Shown here: one piece after another, positions 1 through 8,433 of the stretch | Layout: each line of letters begins with the position of its first letter | Position numbering within the stretch: the stretch's first letter is position 1 | From: Lachnospiraceae bacterium | GTDB lineage: Bacteria > Bacillota > Clostridia > Lachnospirales > Lachnospiraceae | Assembly (NCBI GenBank): GCA_028696165.1 | Contig: JAQVHQ010000026.1 | Span: 1-45,735, forward strand | Length of the DNA stretch: 45,735 bases | Direction: 5' to 3' | Made by a program: the position numbers and the translations under genes | The notes under the pieces: model-generated | The model's input: the letters and a program-made list of their open reading frames with translations, nothing else | What the model was told of the DNA's origin: nothing | Databases searched by the model: none

Positions 1-55
1 GGTTTGCTTGAAGAATCGTTATTTCGTCTTCTGTGAATTTCCTTGTTGTGGACAT
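1..55 (-). CDS. Transposase-like N-terminus (helix-turn-helix subunit), cut by window edge
   Basis: Only the first 18 codons are present, reading MSTTRKFTEDEITILQAN on the minus strand. The ATG is preceded by a GGAGG ribosome binding site with 6 nt spacing, so the start is well supported. The opening F-T-E-(E/D)-E-I-x-x-L-x-x-N resembles helix-turn-helix OrfA-type proteins of IS3-like elements in Clostridia. That assignment comes from remembered family patterns over a very short stretch. It could instead be another small DNA-binding protein. Confidence 0.5.
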   Translation of the reverse strand, partial: MSTTRKFTEDEITILQAN

Positions 56-75
56 GATGTACCTCCAATAATGTT

Positions 76-103
76 AATATAAATATATCACAGTATTGGC
101 CAA
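76..103 (-). promoter_or_regulatory. Possible promoter of the left transposase-like gene
   Basis: On the minus strand TTGGCC (98-103) is followed after 16 nt by TATATT (76-81), about 20 nt upstream of the ribosome binding site. The -10 is good and the -35 matches the consensus at four of six positions. Confidence 0.35.
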
Positions 104-279
104 CCTCAAACATATATGGACAATCTGGTTGTGTAAAAAAGGGTTTGTCCAGAATGAACTACTCTTTTTAGGTATAAATACAAAAAGTGTTGTCCATGAA
201 AAAGGTTCTAGCATAAAATTGGGTATAAAATAAGAATTCTTCATGTCCACTGTATAGGGTACATTATAATATAAGCAAA

Positions 280-316
280 CGGGGCATATATAAGCTCTTT
301 TTTCCAACTTGCCCCG
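280..316. other. Hairpin with an inverted partial copy of the tandem repeat
   Basis: CGGGGCA (280-286) pairs with TGCCCCG (310-316) around a 23-nt loop. Bases 281-297, read on the minus strand, resemble the 3' end of the neighbouring 72-bp repeat unit (GAGCT, a one-base length difference, TATATGCCC). The array is therefore flanked on its left by an inverted fragment of itself. The function is unknown. Confidence 0.45.
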
Positions 317-330
317 ATATCAATCTTAAA

Positions 331-655
331 ACGAGGCATTACGTGTAATTGTGGCTGTATATGCCCTGTGTATATGAATCACAATCCTTATATTAGCCAC
401 AAGCGGGGCACTACGTGTAAAATGAGCTGTATATGCCCTGTGTATATGAACCACAATCCTTATATTAGCCACAAGCGAGGCACTACGTGTAAAATGAGCT
501 GTATATGCCCTGTGTATATGTACCACAATCCTTATATTAGCCACAAGCGAGGCATTACGTGTAAATTGAGCTGTATATGCCCTGTGTATATGAATCACAA
601 TCCTTATATTAGCCACAAGCGGGGCACTACGTGTGATTTGAATTGTATATGCCTT
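331..655. repeat. 72-bp direct tandem repeat array, four full units plus one 5' partial
   Basis: Full units start at 368, 440, 512 and 584, exactly 72 bp apart, and differ from each other at only a few positions. A partial, more diverged unit covers 331-367. The similarity breaks off after 655. Because 72 is a multiple of 3, frames stay open through the array on both strands. On the plus strand each unit would encode a 24-residue motif with cysteines spaced as TCxxSCIC. Units 1 and 4 keep a GGGCA/TGCCC stem, which units 2 and 3 weaken by a G-to-A change. No ribosome binding site or recognisable downstream domain supports a protein, so the array is listed as repeat DNA. Confidence 0.9.
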
Positions 656-884
656 GGCGACTTGATACAATCCTTAAAAAGTACTCATGCAGTGGACACG
701 GGAAAACTGGTTTTATGTCCAATATTCTGGCTGACCTTCTTTAATAGCCACGTTTTTGTTGTCTTAACCATCAATAAGCGTTCAGTACAGGATAGGCACA
801 TTTTTACACAGTCTGATTACCAATGTGATTTCACATTTGCTAATTGTACCTCAATCAAAAGCGATACTTTGATAAAATGTCAAA
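656..884. other. Intergenic stretch without recognised genes
   Basis: This stretch lies between the repeat array and the argG terminator. A plus-strand frame stays open to 913, but its product has no recognisable domain or start signal. Inverted TGGACA/TGTCCA motifs occur at 694-699 and 716-721, and related motifs occur around 243-249. They might be degenerate insertion-sequence ends, but no boundary can be drawn. Confidence 0.5.
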
Positions 885-937
885 AAGCTCCAATTCTTCC
901 CAACAGATTTTAAATCTGAAGGGATAAATTGGAGCTT
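882..937 (-). terminator. Rho-independent terminator of argG
   Basis: On the minus strand AAGCTCCAATT (927-937) pairs with AATTGGAGCTT (885-895), an 11-bp perfect stem, with a small inner AGATTT/AAATCT palindrome in the loop. A run of T follows at once (882-886 on the complement). It lies 18 nt beyond the argG stop codon. Confidence 0.85.
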
Positions 938-954
938 CTATTCGTAATATGATT

Positions 955-2184
955 TTATTTGGTGTTATTCTTCTCTAATTCAGCCATCTTCATAGCACGA
1001 ACTTTTAATGGAAGTCCGAATAAAGTGATGAATCCTTCTGCGTCATGATGATCGTATAACTCACCAGTTGTAAAGGAAGCCAGAGACTCACTGTACAGAC
1101 TGTAAGGAGAAGTAGTACCAGCCTTGATGATATTGCCTTTGTAAAGTTTGAATTTTACTTCGCCGGTTACATATTCCTGAGTGGATTCTACGAAAGCCTG
1201 GATTGCTTCACGAAGAGGTGTGAACCATTTACCTTCGTAAACAACCTGAGCAAGTTTGTTGCCCATGTCTTTTTTAACTTCCATAGTAGCACGGTCTAAT
1301 ACTAGCTCTTCTAACTGTTTGTGTGCTTCCATAAGAATAGTTCCGCCTGGAGTTTCGTATACGCCACGGGATTTCATACCTACAACACGGTTTTCTACGA
1401 TATCTACGATACCTACACCATGTTTGCCGCCTAATGCATTTAATTCAGTGATAATCTCAGAAACTTTCATGGATTTACCATTTAAAGTTTTAGGGACACC
1501 TTTTTCAAATGTCATGGTAACATATTCGCCTTCGTCTGGTGCTTTCTCAGGAGATACACCAAGAACTAATAAGTGTTCATAGTTTGGCTCATTAGCAGGA
1601 TCTTCTAACTCAAGACCTTCATGGCTGATGTGCCATAAGTTACGGTCACGGCTGTAGCTGGAATCTGCTGAGAATGGAAGATCAATGCCGTGTGCTTTAC
1701 AGTAGTCAATTTCGTCTTCACGAGACTGCATGGTCCATACATCTGTCATTCGCCAAGGAGCGATTACTTTGATGTCAGGAGCTAAAGCTTTGATACCAAG
1801 TTCAAAACGAATCTGGTCATTTCCCTTACCGGTTGCACCGTGGCAGATGGCAACAGCGCCTTCTTTGCGGGCAATCTCAACTAATTTTTTAGCAATTCCG
1901 GGACGTGCCATAGAAGTTCCTAAGAGATATTTATTTTCATATACAGCACCTGCCTGTACGCAAGGCATGATAAAATCATCACAGAATTCGTCGATGATAT
2001 TTTCAATGTATAATTTGGATGCTCCGGATAATTTAGCTCTTTCCTCGAGACCATCCAATTCACTACCCTGGCCACAGTCGATACAGCAGCAGACTACATC
2101 GTAATCAAAGTTTTCTTTTAACCATGGGATGATGGCGGTAGTGTCTAATCCGCCTGAATAAGCTAAAACTACTTTTTCTTTCAT
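955..2184 (-). CDS. argG: Argininosuccinate synthase
   Basis: This is a 409-residue protein that joins citrulline and aspartate using ATP to make argininosuccinate, the penultimate step of arginine synthesis, in the cytoplasm. The N-terminal AYSGGLDTT (about residues 8-16) is the ATP-pyrophosphatase P-loop of the family. The inner motifs GATGKGNDQ and [12 protein letters not shown] are also typical, and the length is normal for bacterial ArgG. The ATG follows AGGA at a usual distance. The gene stands alone on the minus strand, divergent from argCJBD and with its own promoter and terminator. No argH is visible in the window, so the last step must be encoded elsewhere. Confidence 0.97.
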   Translation of the reverse strand: MKEKVVLAYSGGLDTTAIIPWLKENFDYDVVCCCIDCGQGSELDGLEERAKLSGASKLYIENIIDEFCDDFIMPCVQAGAVYENKYLLGTSMARPGIAKKLVEIARKEGAVAICHGATGKGNDQIRFELGIKALAPDIKVIAPWRMTDVWTMQSREDEIDYCKAHGIDLPFSADSSYSRDRNLWHISHEGLELEDPANEPNYEHLLVLGVSPEKAPDEGEYVTMTFEKGVPKTLNGKSMKVSEIITELNALGGKHGVGIVDIVENRVVGMKSRGVYETPGGTILMEAHKQLEELVLDRATMEVKKDMGNKLAQVVYEGKWFTPLREAIQAFVESTQEYVTGEVKFKLYKGNIIKAGTTSPYSLYSESLASFTTGELYDHHDAEGFITLFGLPLKVRAMKMAELEKNNTK

Positions 2185-2234
2185 AATATATATCCTCCGT
2201 ATATTTTATTTGTACATTTCACTTGCTAGAGATT

Positions 2235-2263
2235 AATATACAGCATGTTGGAATAATATGCAA
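2235..2263 (-). promoter_or_regulatory. argG promoter with overlapping half ARG box
   Basis: On the minus strand TTGCAT (2258-2263) and TATATT (2235-2240) are separated by exactly 17 bp. The -35 lies in TTGCATATTATTCC, which resembles half of the palindromic boxes seen on the argC side. This suggests weaker control by the same arginine repressor. Confidence 0.65.
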
Positions 2264-2303
2264 GAGAAAAATAAGAGAAAATCAAGGAAATTTCAAAAAC
2301 ATG

Positions 2304-2340
2304 TTGCATAATATGCATTTTAGATGTATAATTATGCAAC
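2304..2340 (+). promoter_or_regulatory. argC promoter with two ARG-box-like operators
   Basis: The sequence shows TTGCAT (2304-2309), a 17-bp spacer and a perfect TATAAT (2327-2332). Two AT-rich palindromes, TGCATAATATGCA (2305-2317) and TGTATAATTATGCA (2325-2338), start 20 bp apart and cover the -35 and -10 respectively. ArgR/AhrC repressors are known to bind pairs of such boxes about two helical turns apart. Repression by arginine through blocked RNA polymerase binding is therefore the likely control. The transcript would have a leader of about 135 nt before argC, in which no clear T-box or attenuator was recognised. Confidence 0.75.
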
Positions 2341-2473
2341 GTTAAGAAGAGAAAAGTAAGAGATAGGAAGATAAGCTTTCTGGGAAAAATTAGATGCCTT
2401 CTCTTTACTTCGGTGAAAAGTTGTAATATGATAATAAGTATGTATGTAAACGATTATGTAAAAAGGAGATATT

Positions 2474-3514
2474 ATGATAAAAGTAGGTATTATTGGCGCA
2501 ACCGGTTATGCGGGATCTGAGATTGTTCGTATTTTAATGGGACATAAGGATGTGGATATTGTATGGTATGGTTCAAGAAGTTATGTGGATAAGAAATATG
2601 CAGATGTATATCAGAATATGTTCCAGATTGTAGATGCAAAATGCATGGACGATAATATGGAGGAACTTGCCAATCAGGTGGACGTCATCTTTACAGCGAC
2701 TCATCAGGGATTATGTGCTTCACTGGTAAATGAAGAAATTCTCTCAAAAGCGAAGGTGATTGACCTGAGCGCGGATTTCCGTATTAAGGATGTGAAAGTA
2801 TATGAAGAATGGTATAAATTAGAGCATAAATCGCCTCAGTTTATAGAAGAAGCAGTTTATGGATTATGTGAAATCAACAGAGATAAAGTAAAGAAGGCAA
2901 GAATTGTAGCCAATCCGGGATGTTATACTACTTGTTCTATTCTTACGATTTATCCATTAGTTAAAGAAGGACTGATTGACCCGTCTACTATTATAATTGA
3001 TGCGAAATCAGGAACTTCGGGAGCAGGAAGAAGTGCAAAAGTTGATAATTTATATTGTGAAGTAAATGAAAATATCAAAGCTTATGGTGTTACCACCCAT
3101 AGACATACACCGGAAATCGAGGAACAGTTAGGATATGCAGCGGGTGAACCGATTGTATTAAACTTTACTCCGCATCTGGTTCCTATGAATAGAGGTATTC
3201 TGGTAACGGCATATGCTTCTTTAAAAGAAGGCGTGACAGAAGAACAGATTCGTGCTGCTTATGAGAAATATTATACGCAGGAGCGTTTTGTCAGAGTTTT
3301 GGAGAAGGGATTGTGCCCGCAGACAAAATGGGTAGAGGGAAGTAATTACGTGGATATTAACTTTGTAGTGGATCCTCGAACCAGGAGAGTTGTTATGATG
3401 GGTGCTTTGGATAATATCGTGAAAGGTGCAGCAGGACAGGCTGTGCAGAATATGAATCTGATGTTTGGATTTGATGAGGCGGAAGGATTGTTGATGGTGC
3501 CTATGTTCCCGTAG
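2474..3514 (+). CDS. argC: N-acetyl-gamma-glutamyl-phosphate reductase
   Basis: This is a 346-residue NADPH-dependent reductase that converts N-acetylglutamyl-5-phosphate to the semialdehyde, the third step of ornithine synthesis. GATGYAGSEIVRIL near residues 8-21 is the nucleotide-binding loop. The PGCYTT motif places the catalytic cysteine at about residue 150. THRHTPEIEEQ supplies the conserved histidine region. The ATG follows AAAGGAGA. It is the first gene of the plus-strand argCJBD operon, directly under the ArgR-like promoter. Confidence 0.97.
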   Translation: MIKVGIIGATGYAGSEIVRILMGHKDVDIVWYGSRSYVDKKYADVYQNMFQIVDAKCMDDNMEELANQVDVIFTATHQGLCASLVNEEILSKAKVIDLSADFRIKDVKVYEEWYKLEHKSPQFIEEAVYGLCEINRDKVKKARIVANPGCYTTCSILTIYPLVKEGLIDPSTIIIDAKSGTSGAGRSAKVDNLYCEVNENIKAYGVTTHRHTPEIEEQLGYAAGEPIVLNFTPHLVPMNRGILVTAYASLKEGVTEEQIRAAYEKYYTQERFVRVLEKGLCPQTKWVEGSNYVDINFVVDPRTRRVVMMGALDNIVKGAAGQAVQNMNLMFGFDEAEGLLMVPMFP

Positions 3515-3624
3515 GATTTGGGGAGACGGGAAAGACTTGCGTCTGGAGTGGCTGGACGGGGTGTGGCTGGTATGCGGTTGAGGTGGAAAATGAAATTATG
3601 AAAATGAAAGAAGGAGTTTTTATT

Positions 3625-4848
3625 ATGAAAAAAATAGATGGTGGTGTTACTGCTGCGCAGGGGTTTATGGCTACGGGTATGGCGGCTGGAATTAAGAAAA
3701 ATGGTTCTATGGATATGGCTTTGATTTATAGTGATGTGCCTTGTGTGGCTGCAGGTACATTTACTACGAATGTTGTGAAGGCTGCTCCGGTTAAGTGGGA
3801 TCAGCATATTGTGTATGATATGCCTTCGGCTCAGGCGATTGTGTGTAACAGTGGTGTTGCGAATGCCTGCACGGGGGCGGAAGGTTATGGATATTGTGAT
3901 GAAACTGCTCAGGCTGCAGCAAAAGCGTTAGATATTTCTAAGGACGCAGTACTGGTGGCATCTACTGGTGTTATCGGACAGCAGCTTCCTATGGAAAAGT
4001 TAAGCGCAGGTGTGACGGCTATGGCACCAAAGCTGGAGGCTTCCCTGGAGGCTGGTACTTTGGCTGCAACGGCTATTATGACAACAGATACAAAGAAGAA
4101 GGAAATTGCTGTTTCACTGGAATTAGGTGGAAAAGAAGTTGTTGTTGGCGGATGTTGTAAAGGTTCCGGTATGATTCATCCAAATATGTGTACGATGCTG
4201 GGATTTGTGACTACAGATGCTGCAATCAGCAAGAAGATGCTTCAGGAAGCTTTAAGCGCAAGTATTCAGGATACATTTAATATGGTGTCCGTGGATGGAG
4301 ATACCTCAACGAATGATACAGTTTTATTATTAGCAAACGGGAAAGCTGGTAACGCAGAAATCACGGAGAAAAATGCGGATTTTGAAGCTTTCTGTCAGGC
4401 ATTAGATGAAGTAAATACCTATCTGGCGAAAGCAATTGCTGGAGATGGAGAAGGTGCAACAGCACTTTTTGAAGTGAAAGTTATCGGTGCGGAATCTAAG
4501 GAACAGGCAGTTATTTTAAGCAAATCAATCGTTACTTCCAGTCTGACGAAGGCAGCTATTTATGGACATGATGCAAACTGGGGACGAATCCTGTGTGCTA
4601 TGGGATATTCAGGAGCACAGTTTGATCCGGAGAAGGTAGACTTATTCTTCGAGAGTGAAGCGGGTAAGATTCAGATTATTCAAGACGGAATTGCTACCGG
4701 ATACAGTGAAGAAGAGGCAACCAAGATTCTTTCTGAGGATGCCGTTACTGCCATTGCAGATGTGAAGATGGGAGATGCTTCTGCTACAGCCTGGGGCTGT
4801 GATTTGACTTATGATTATATAAAAATTAATGCCGATTATCGTTCATAG
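3625..4848 (+). CDS. argJ: Bifunctional ornithine acetyltransferase / N-acetylglutamate synthase
   Basis: This 407-residue enzyme moves the acetyl group from N-acetylornithine to glutamate, which makes the pathway cyclic. The start chosen is ATG 3625, preceded by AAGGAG with 8 nt spacing and giving the family-typical MKKIDGGVTAAQGF. An in-frame ATG at 3583 lacks a good ribosome binding site. Family members cleave themselves into alpha and beta chains before a nucleophilic threonine. Here the site reads KGSGMIHPNMCTMLGF, with the threonine at about residue 190 and cysteine in place of the more common alanine before it. The DTSTNDT motif is also present. The gene lies third in pathway order inside the arginine operon, after a G-rich spacer. 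Confidence 0.95.
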   Translation: MKKIDGGVTAAQGFMATGMAAGIKKNGSMDMALIYSDVPCVAAGTFTTNVVKAAPVKWDQHIVYDMPSAQAIVCNSGVANACTGAEGYGYCDETAQAAAKALDISKDAVLVASTGVIGQQLPMEKLSAGVTAMAPKLEASLEAGTLAATAIMTTDTKKKEIAVSLELGGKEVVVGGCCKGSGMIHPNMCTMLGFVTTDAAISKKMLQEALSASIQDTFNMVSVDGDTSTNDTVLLLANGKAGNAEITEKNADFEAFCQALDEVNTYLAKAIAGDGEGATALFEVKVIGAESKEQAVILSKSIVTSSLTKAAIYGHDANWGRILCAMGYSGAQFDPEKVDLFFESEAGKIQIIQDGIATGYSEEEATKILSEDAVTAIADVKMGDASATAWGCDLTYDYIKINADYRS

Positions 4849-4911
4849 TTTGTGTGCTGACACTTTAGATGAGCAGAACACAGAGGGGATAATACGGAAG
4901 GGAGAAATATT

Positions 4912-5811
4912 ATGGATAACATGGAATTGTGGCTGCATAAAGCAGAGGTATTGATTGAAGCACTGCCTTATATCAGAGAATTTAATGGCAAGAAAATCGT
5001 AGTAAAATACGGCGGAAGTGCTATGACAGATAACCAGTTAAAGAAAAGCGTTATCACAGATGTAGCTTTATTGAAACTGGTCGGATTTAAACCGATTATC
5101 GTACATGGCGGAGGCAAGGAAATCAGCAAATGGGTTCGTTTATCCGGTCAGGAGCCTGAATTTGTCAACGGACTTCGTGTAACAGATGCAAAAACTATGG
5201 AAGTAGCAGAAATGGTACTTAACAAAGTAAACAAAGGTCTGGTACAATATATGGAGAGCAATGGTGTAAGAGCTGCAGGAATCAGCGGCAAAGATGGTTA
5301 CACCATGAAAGTCAGGAAGAAAACTTCTAATGGTAAGGACATTGGCTTTGTAGGTGAGGTTACTGAGGTAAATACAGAGTTAATCGATACCCTTATCGAA
5401 AATGATTTTGTTCCGGTCATCTGTCCTATTGGTCTGGGAGAAGATTTTAATTCTTACAATATCAATGCGGATGATGCAGCCTGTGCGATTGCAACAGCGG
5501 TAGGAGCAGAAAAACTTGCATTCCTGACAGATATCGAGGGCGTATATGCAGATCCATTGGATCCATCCTCTCTGATTTCGGAACTGTCTATTCCAGAAGC
5601 AAAGGAATTTTTAAAGAGCGGCAATGTAGGCGGCGGTATGCTTCCTAAGATTCAAAATTGCATCGATGCTATTGAAAATGGTGTGGCCAGAGTTCATATC
5701 CTTGACGGACGTATTGAGCACTGTCTGTTACTTGAGTTCTTTACGAACAAGGGAATTGGTACAGCAATTATAGGTGATAATGAAAGAAGGTATTATGATG
5801 ACAACAAATGA
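4912..5811 (+). CDS. argB: Acetylglutamate kinase
   Basis: This 299-residue amino-acid kinase phosphorylates N-acetylglutamate with ATP, the second pathway step. Visible family motifs are [11 protein letters not shown] near residues 27-37, [10 protein letters not shown] near 63-72, and the [12 protein letters not shown] and LTDIEGVY segments of the ATP domain. The long N-terminal helix ([16 protein letters not shown]) resembles the extension of arginine-inhibited hexameric kinases, so feedback inhibition is likely. AAGGGAG lies 7 nt before the ATG. The 3' end overlaps the start of argD by 14 nt. Confidence 0.96.
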   Translation: MDNMELWLHKAEVLIEALPYIREFNGKKIVVKYGGSAMTDNQLKKSVITDVALLKLVGFKPIIVHGGGKEISKWVRLSGQEPEFVNGLRVTDAKTMEVAEMVLNKVNKGLVQYMESNGVRAAGISGKDGYTMKVRKKTSNGKDIGFVGEVTEVNTELIDTLIENDFVPVICPIGLGEDFNSYNINADDAACAIATAVGAEKLAFLTDIEGVYADPLDPSSLISELSIPEAKEFLKSGNVGGGMLPKIQNCIDAIENGVARVHILDGRIEHCLLLEFFTNKGIGTAIIGDNERRYYDDNK

Positions 5812-7003
5812 GTACATTGAGCAGGCAGAACAATATATCCTGCATACATATAACCGGTTCCAGATTGTGTTGGAAAACGGGGACGGCGTACATCTGTATG
5901 ATGCAGACCAAAAAGAGTATCTTGACTTTGCAGCAGGTATCGCAGTATTTGCATTGGGCTATAACCATCCAGGTTATAACAATGCTCTGAAAAATCAAAT
6001 TGATAAGATTATCCATACATCGAACTTGTATTACAATATTCCATCCATAGAGGCGGCTAAGAAACTGGTAGAAGCCAGTGGTATGGATAAGGCATTCTTT
6101 ACAAACAGTGGTACAGAAGCCATTGAAGGTGCAATCAAGGTTGCAAGAAAATATGCATTTACCAGAGATGGACATACCGATCATGAGATGATTGCCATGA
6201 ATCATTCTTTCCACGGAAGAAGTTTAGGTGCACTTTCCATTACCGGCAATCCACATTATCAGGAGGCTTTCCAGCCATTAATCGGCGGAGTGAAATTTGC
6301 AGACTTCAATGATTTGGAAAGTGTAAAAGCACAGATTACAGATAAGACTTGTGCTATTATCTTCGAGCCTGTTCAGGGTGAAGGTGGAATCTATCCGGCA
6401 ACACAGGAATTTATGACAGGAATTCGTCAGATCTGTGATGAGAAAGATATTCTTCTTATATTTGATGAAATTCAGTGTGGTATGGGACGAACAGGAGAAT
6501 TATTCTCATGGATGCATTACGGTGTGAAACCGGATGTTATGACCTGTGCGAAAGCATTGGGCTGTGGAGTGCCAGTTGGAGCATTTGTGTTAAATGAAAA
6601 GACAGCGAAAGCCTCTTTAGTTGCGGGAGATCATGGTACAACCTATGGCGGTAATCCATTTGCCTGCGCAGCAGTAAGTAAAGTATTCGATATCTATAAA
6701 GAAGAAAAAATCGTAGAACATGTACAGGAGATTGCTCCGTATCTGGAGAGAAGACTGGACGAGCTGGTTTCCAAATACAGCTTTATTAAATGCAGACGTG
6801 GAAAAGGTCTGATGCAGGGGCTTGAAATTGAAGGCGATGGTGTAACAGTAGGCCAGATTGTCAATACAGCCATTGAAAATGGACTGTTAATTATCTCCGC
6901 AGGAAGTAATGTCTTGCGTTTTGTCCCACCTCTTGTTATAACTAAAGGAGATATTGATGAGATGATGACGAAATTGGAGCGTAGTTTAAAAAAATATGAA
7001 TGA
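5798..7003 (+). CDS. argD: Acetylornithine aminotransferase
   Basis: This 401-residue class III PLP aminotransferase makes N-acetylornithine from the semialdehyde and glutamate. [16 protein letters not shown] and the [12 protein letters not shown] motif around the cofactor-binding aspartate are typical. The Schiff-base lysine is in TCAKALGCG at about residue 252. The chosen ATG lies 7 nt after AAAGAAGG, and an ATG one codon upstream is possible. It overlaps both argB upstream (14 nt) and the XpaC-like gene downstream (8 nt), which suggests translational coupling. Confidence 0.95.
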   Translation: MTTNEYIEQAEQYILHTYNRFQIVLENGDGVHLYDADQKEYLDFAAGIAVFALGYNHPGYNNALKNQIDKIIHTSNLYYNIPSIEAAKKLVEASGMDKAFFTNSGTEAIEGAIKVARKYAFTRDGHTDHEMIAMNHSFHGRSLGALSITGNPHYQEAFQPLIGGVKFADFNDLESVKAQITDKTCAIIFEPVQGEGGIYPATQEFMTGIRQICDEKDILLIFDEIQCGMGRTGELFSWMHYGVKPDVMTCAKALGCGVPVGAFVLNEKTAKASLVAGDHGTTYGGNPFACAAVSKVFDIYKEEKIVEHVQEIAPYLERRLDELVSKYSFIKCRRGKGLMQGLEIEGDGVTVGQIVNTAIENGLLIISAGSNVLRFVPPLVITKGDIDEMMTKLERSLKKYE

Positions 7004-8336
7004 TAAAGATTATTCCAATCTGGGGAACCAGATAAAAAATCTTGTTTCCGATGCAGTGGGAAACATGAACTATGATGAGTTAAATAAAAATATCAGTGCC
7101 ACGGTTAACAGGGCATTGGAGGAAGCTCGTAAGGGCTTACAGAAGGGTGCAGAAGCAGCAAAAAATGCTTCTGCCTTTTCGGCGTCTGGAAATAACCAGA
7201 ATACAGGCAATCCTGGCGGCCCAAATACCGGACAGAATGTGGGAAATGGGCGTACAGCGAATCAGGGAAATATGACCTATAATCGGCAGCAATCCAGGAC
7301 AGTAAGTACACAGTGGACGACAACACGCACCCAGAATCCGACAACAGCAGTAGGATTCCCAGTGAATGTACAGCCTGTAGGCAAGACAAAATCTGTCTTG
7401 TTAATGGGATTTGGCGGAGCAATAGGTGGAACTTTTCTACTGGTTGCAGTCGGAACTGCAATTTTTGGGAGTATCGTATCTGGAATCACAGGCGAAGGGT
7501 TTTTAGGAGTTGGAATATCCACAGGAATATTATCAGTTCTTTCGGCTGGATTCTGGGGCATGTTTGCAGCAGGACAGAAGATAAATGCCCGAAGGAAACG
7601 TCTGATGAAATATCTGGCAGTATTCGGAGAACGCAAATATTGTGAAATCAAAGAACTGGCACAAAAAACCACATTAAACAGCAAAATTGTCACAAAGGAT
7701 TTCGAAAAGCTGATATCTCAGGGAGTCTTTCCAGATGGGCATCTGAACCGGGATAATACGTATTTTATGGGCGATACAGAGACTTATCGTCAATATATGG
7801 AGACAGCAGCTAATGTGCAGAAATTAGAGGCTCAAAAACAGGCTCAGATTGAAGCAGAACTTCATATGGATGCGAAGACCAGGGAAGTTCGGGATGCAGT
7901 TGCCAAGGGGAGAGCTTTTGTGGCCGATATCCGCAGTGCTAACGATAGGATTTTAGGAGAAGAAATCTCAAGAAAGTTAGATACTCTGGAATTAGTGACA
8001 GACAAAATATTTGACAGAGTAAACGAGAAGCCGGAACAGTTTCCTGAAATTCGTAAATTTATGGATTATTATCTTCCTACCACCCAGAAACTGGTAAAAG
8101 CTTATGAAGAGTTTGACAGCCAGCCGATTCAGGCGGATAATATACTTAAATCGAAAGCAGAGATAGAAAAAACTATAGATACTATTAATATGGCATTTGG
8201 AAATCTATATAACAGTCTGTTTGAGGATGAGGCGATGGATGTGTCTTCCGACATATCAGTACTTCATACGATGTTTGCCCAGGAAGGGCTGACCAATCCG
8301 GATTTTGTAAAGAATAATCAAAAGAATAATTTGTAA
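6996..8336 (+). CDS. XpaC-like membrane protein (5-bromo-4-chloroindolyl phosphate hydrolysis family)
   Basis: The 446-residue product starts with a short helical segment, then a Gly/Asn/Gln-rich linker (about residues 60-125). Two hydrophobic segments follow around 130-190 (LLMGFGGAIGGTFLLVAVG and the FLGVGISTGILS region), then a cytoplasmic, mostly helical domain. This layout and the TelA-like gene next door fit the XpaC family. The family name reflects an old phenotype, and its biochemical role is unknown. The ATG lies inside the last codons of argD and has no strong ribosome binding site, so translation is probably coupled to argD. Confidence 0.75.
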   Translation: MNDKDYSNLGNQIKNLVSDAVGNMNYDELNKNISATVNRALEEARKGLQKGAEAAKNASAFSASGNNQNTGNPGGPNTGQNVGNGRTANQGNMTYNRQQSRTVSTQWTTTRTQNPTTAVGFPVNVQPVGKTKSVLLMGFGGAIGGTFLLVAVGTAIFGSIVSGITGEGFLGVGISTGILSVLSAGFWGMFAAGQKINARRKRLMKYLAVFGERKYCEIKELAQKTTLNSKIVTKDFEKLISQGVFPDGHLNRDNTYFMGDTETYRQYMETAANVQKLEAQKQAQIEAELHMDAKTREVRDAVAKGRAFVADIRSANDRILGEEISRKLDTLELVTDKIFDRVNEKPEQFPEIRKFMDYYLPTTQKLVKAYEEFDSQPIQADNILKSKAEIEKTIDTINMAFGNLYNSLFEDEAMDVSSDISVLHTMFAQEGLTNPDFVKNNQKNNL

Positions 8337-8433
8337 AATTGGGAAAGAAAAGTCATTATGCATTAAGGTGTATGAGGCAGGAAGCAATACAACTGAAAAA
8401 CTATACAGTAGAAAACCAGGAGGAGTATTTACC

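Noticed and set aside
74-307. 77-codon minus-strand frame as a gene
   Set aside because: It lies in the promoter/leader region of the transposase-like gene, has no good ribosome binding site and no recognisable product.
331-655. CRISPR array
   Set aside because: The 72-bp units are contiguous with no unique spacers, and there are no cas genes in the window.
275-913. Long plus-strand open frame through the 72-bp repeats as a Cys-rich repeat protein gene
   Set aside because: It has no ribosome binding site, no clear start and no recognisable sequence after the repeats, and the opposite strand is equally open because the unit length is a multiple of three.
2341-2473. T-box or riboswitch in the argC leader
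   Set aside because: No T-box core sequence, specifier hairpin or terminator with T-run could be recognised in the 135-nt leader.
3583-3624. Upstream ATG as the start of argJ
   Set aside because: There is no good ribosome binding site before 3583, while AAGGAG is correctly spaced before 3625, and the family N-terminus begins at MKKIDGGV.
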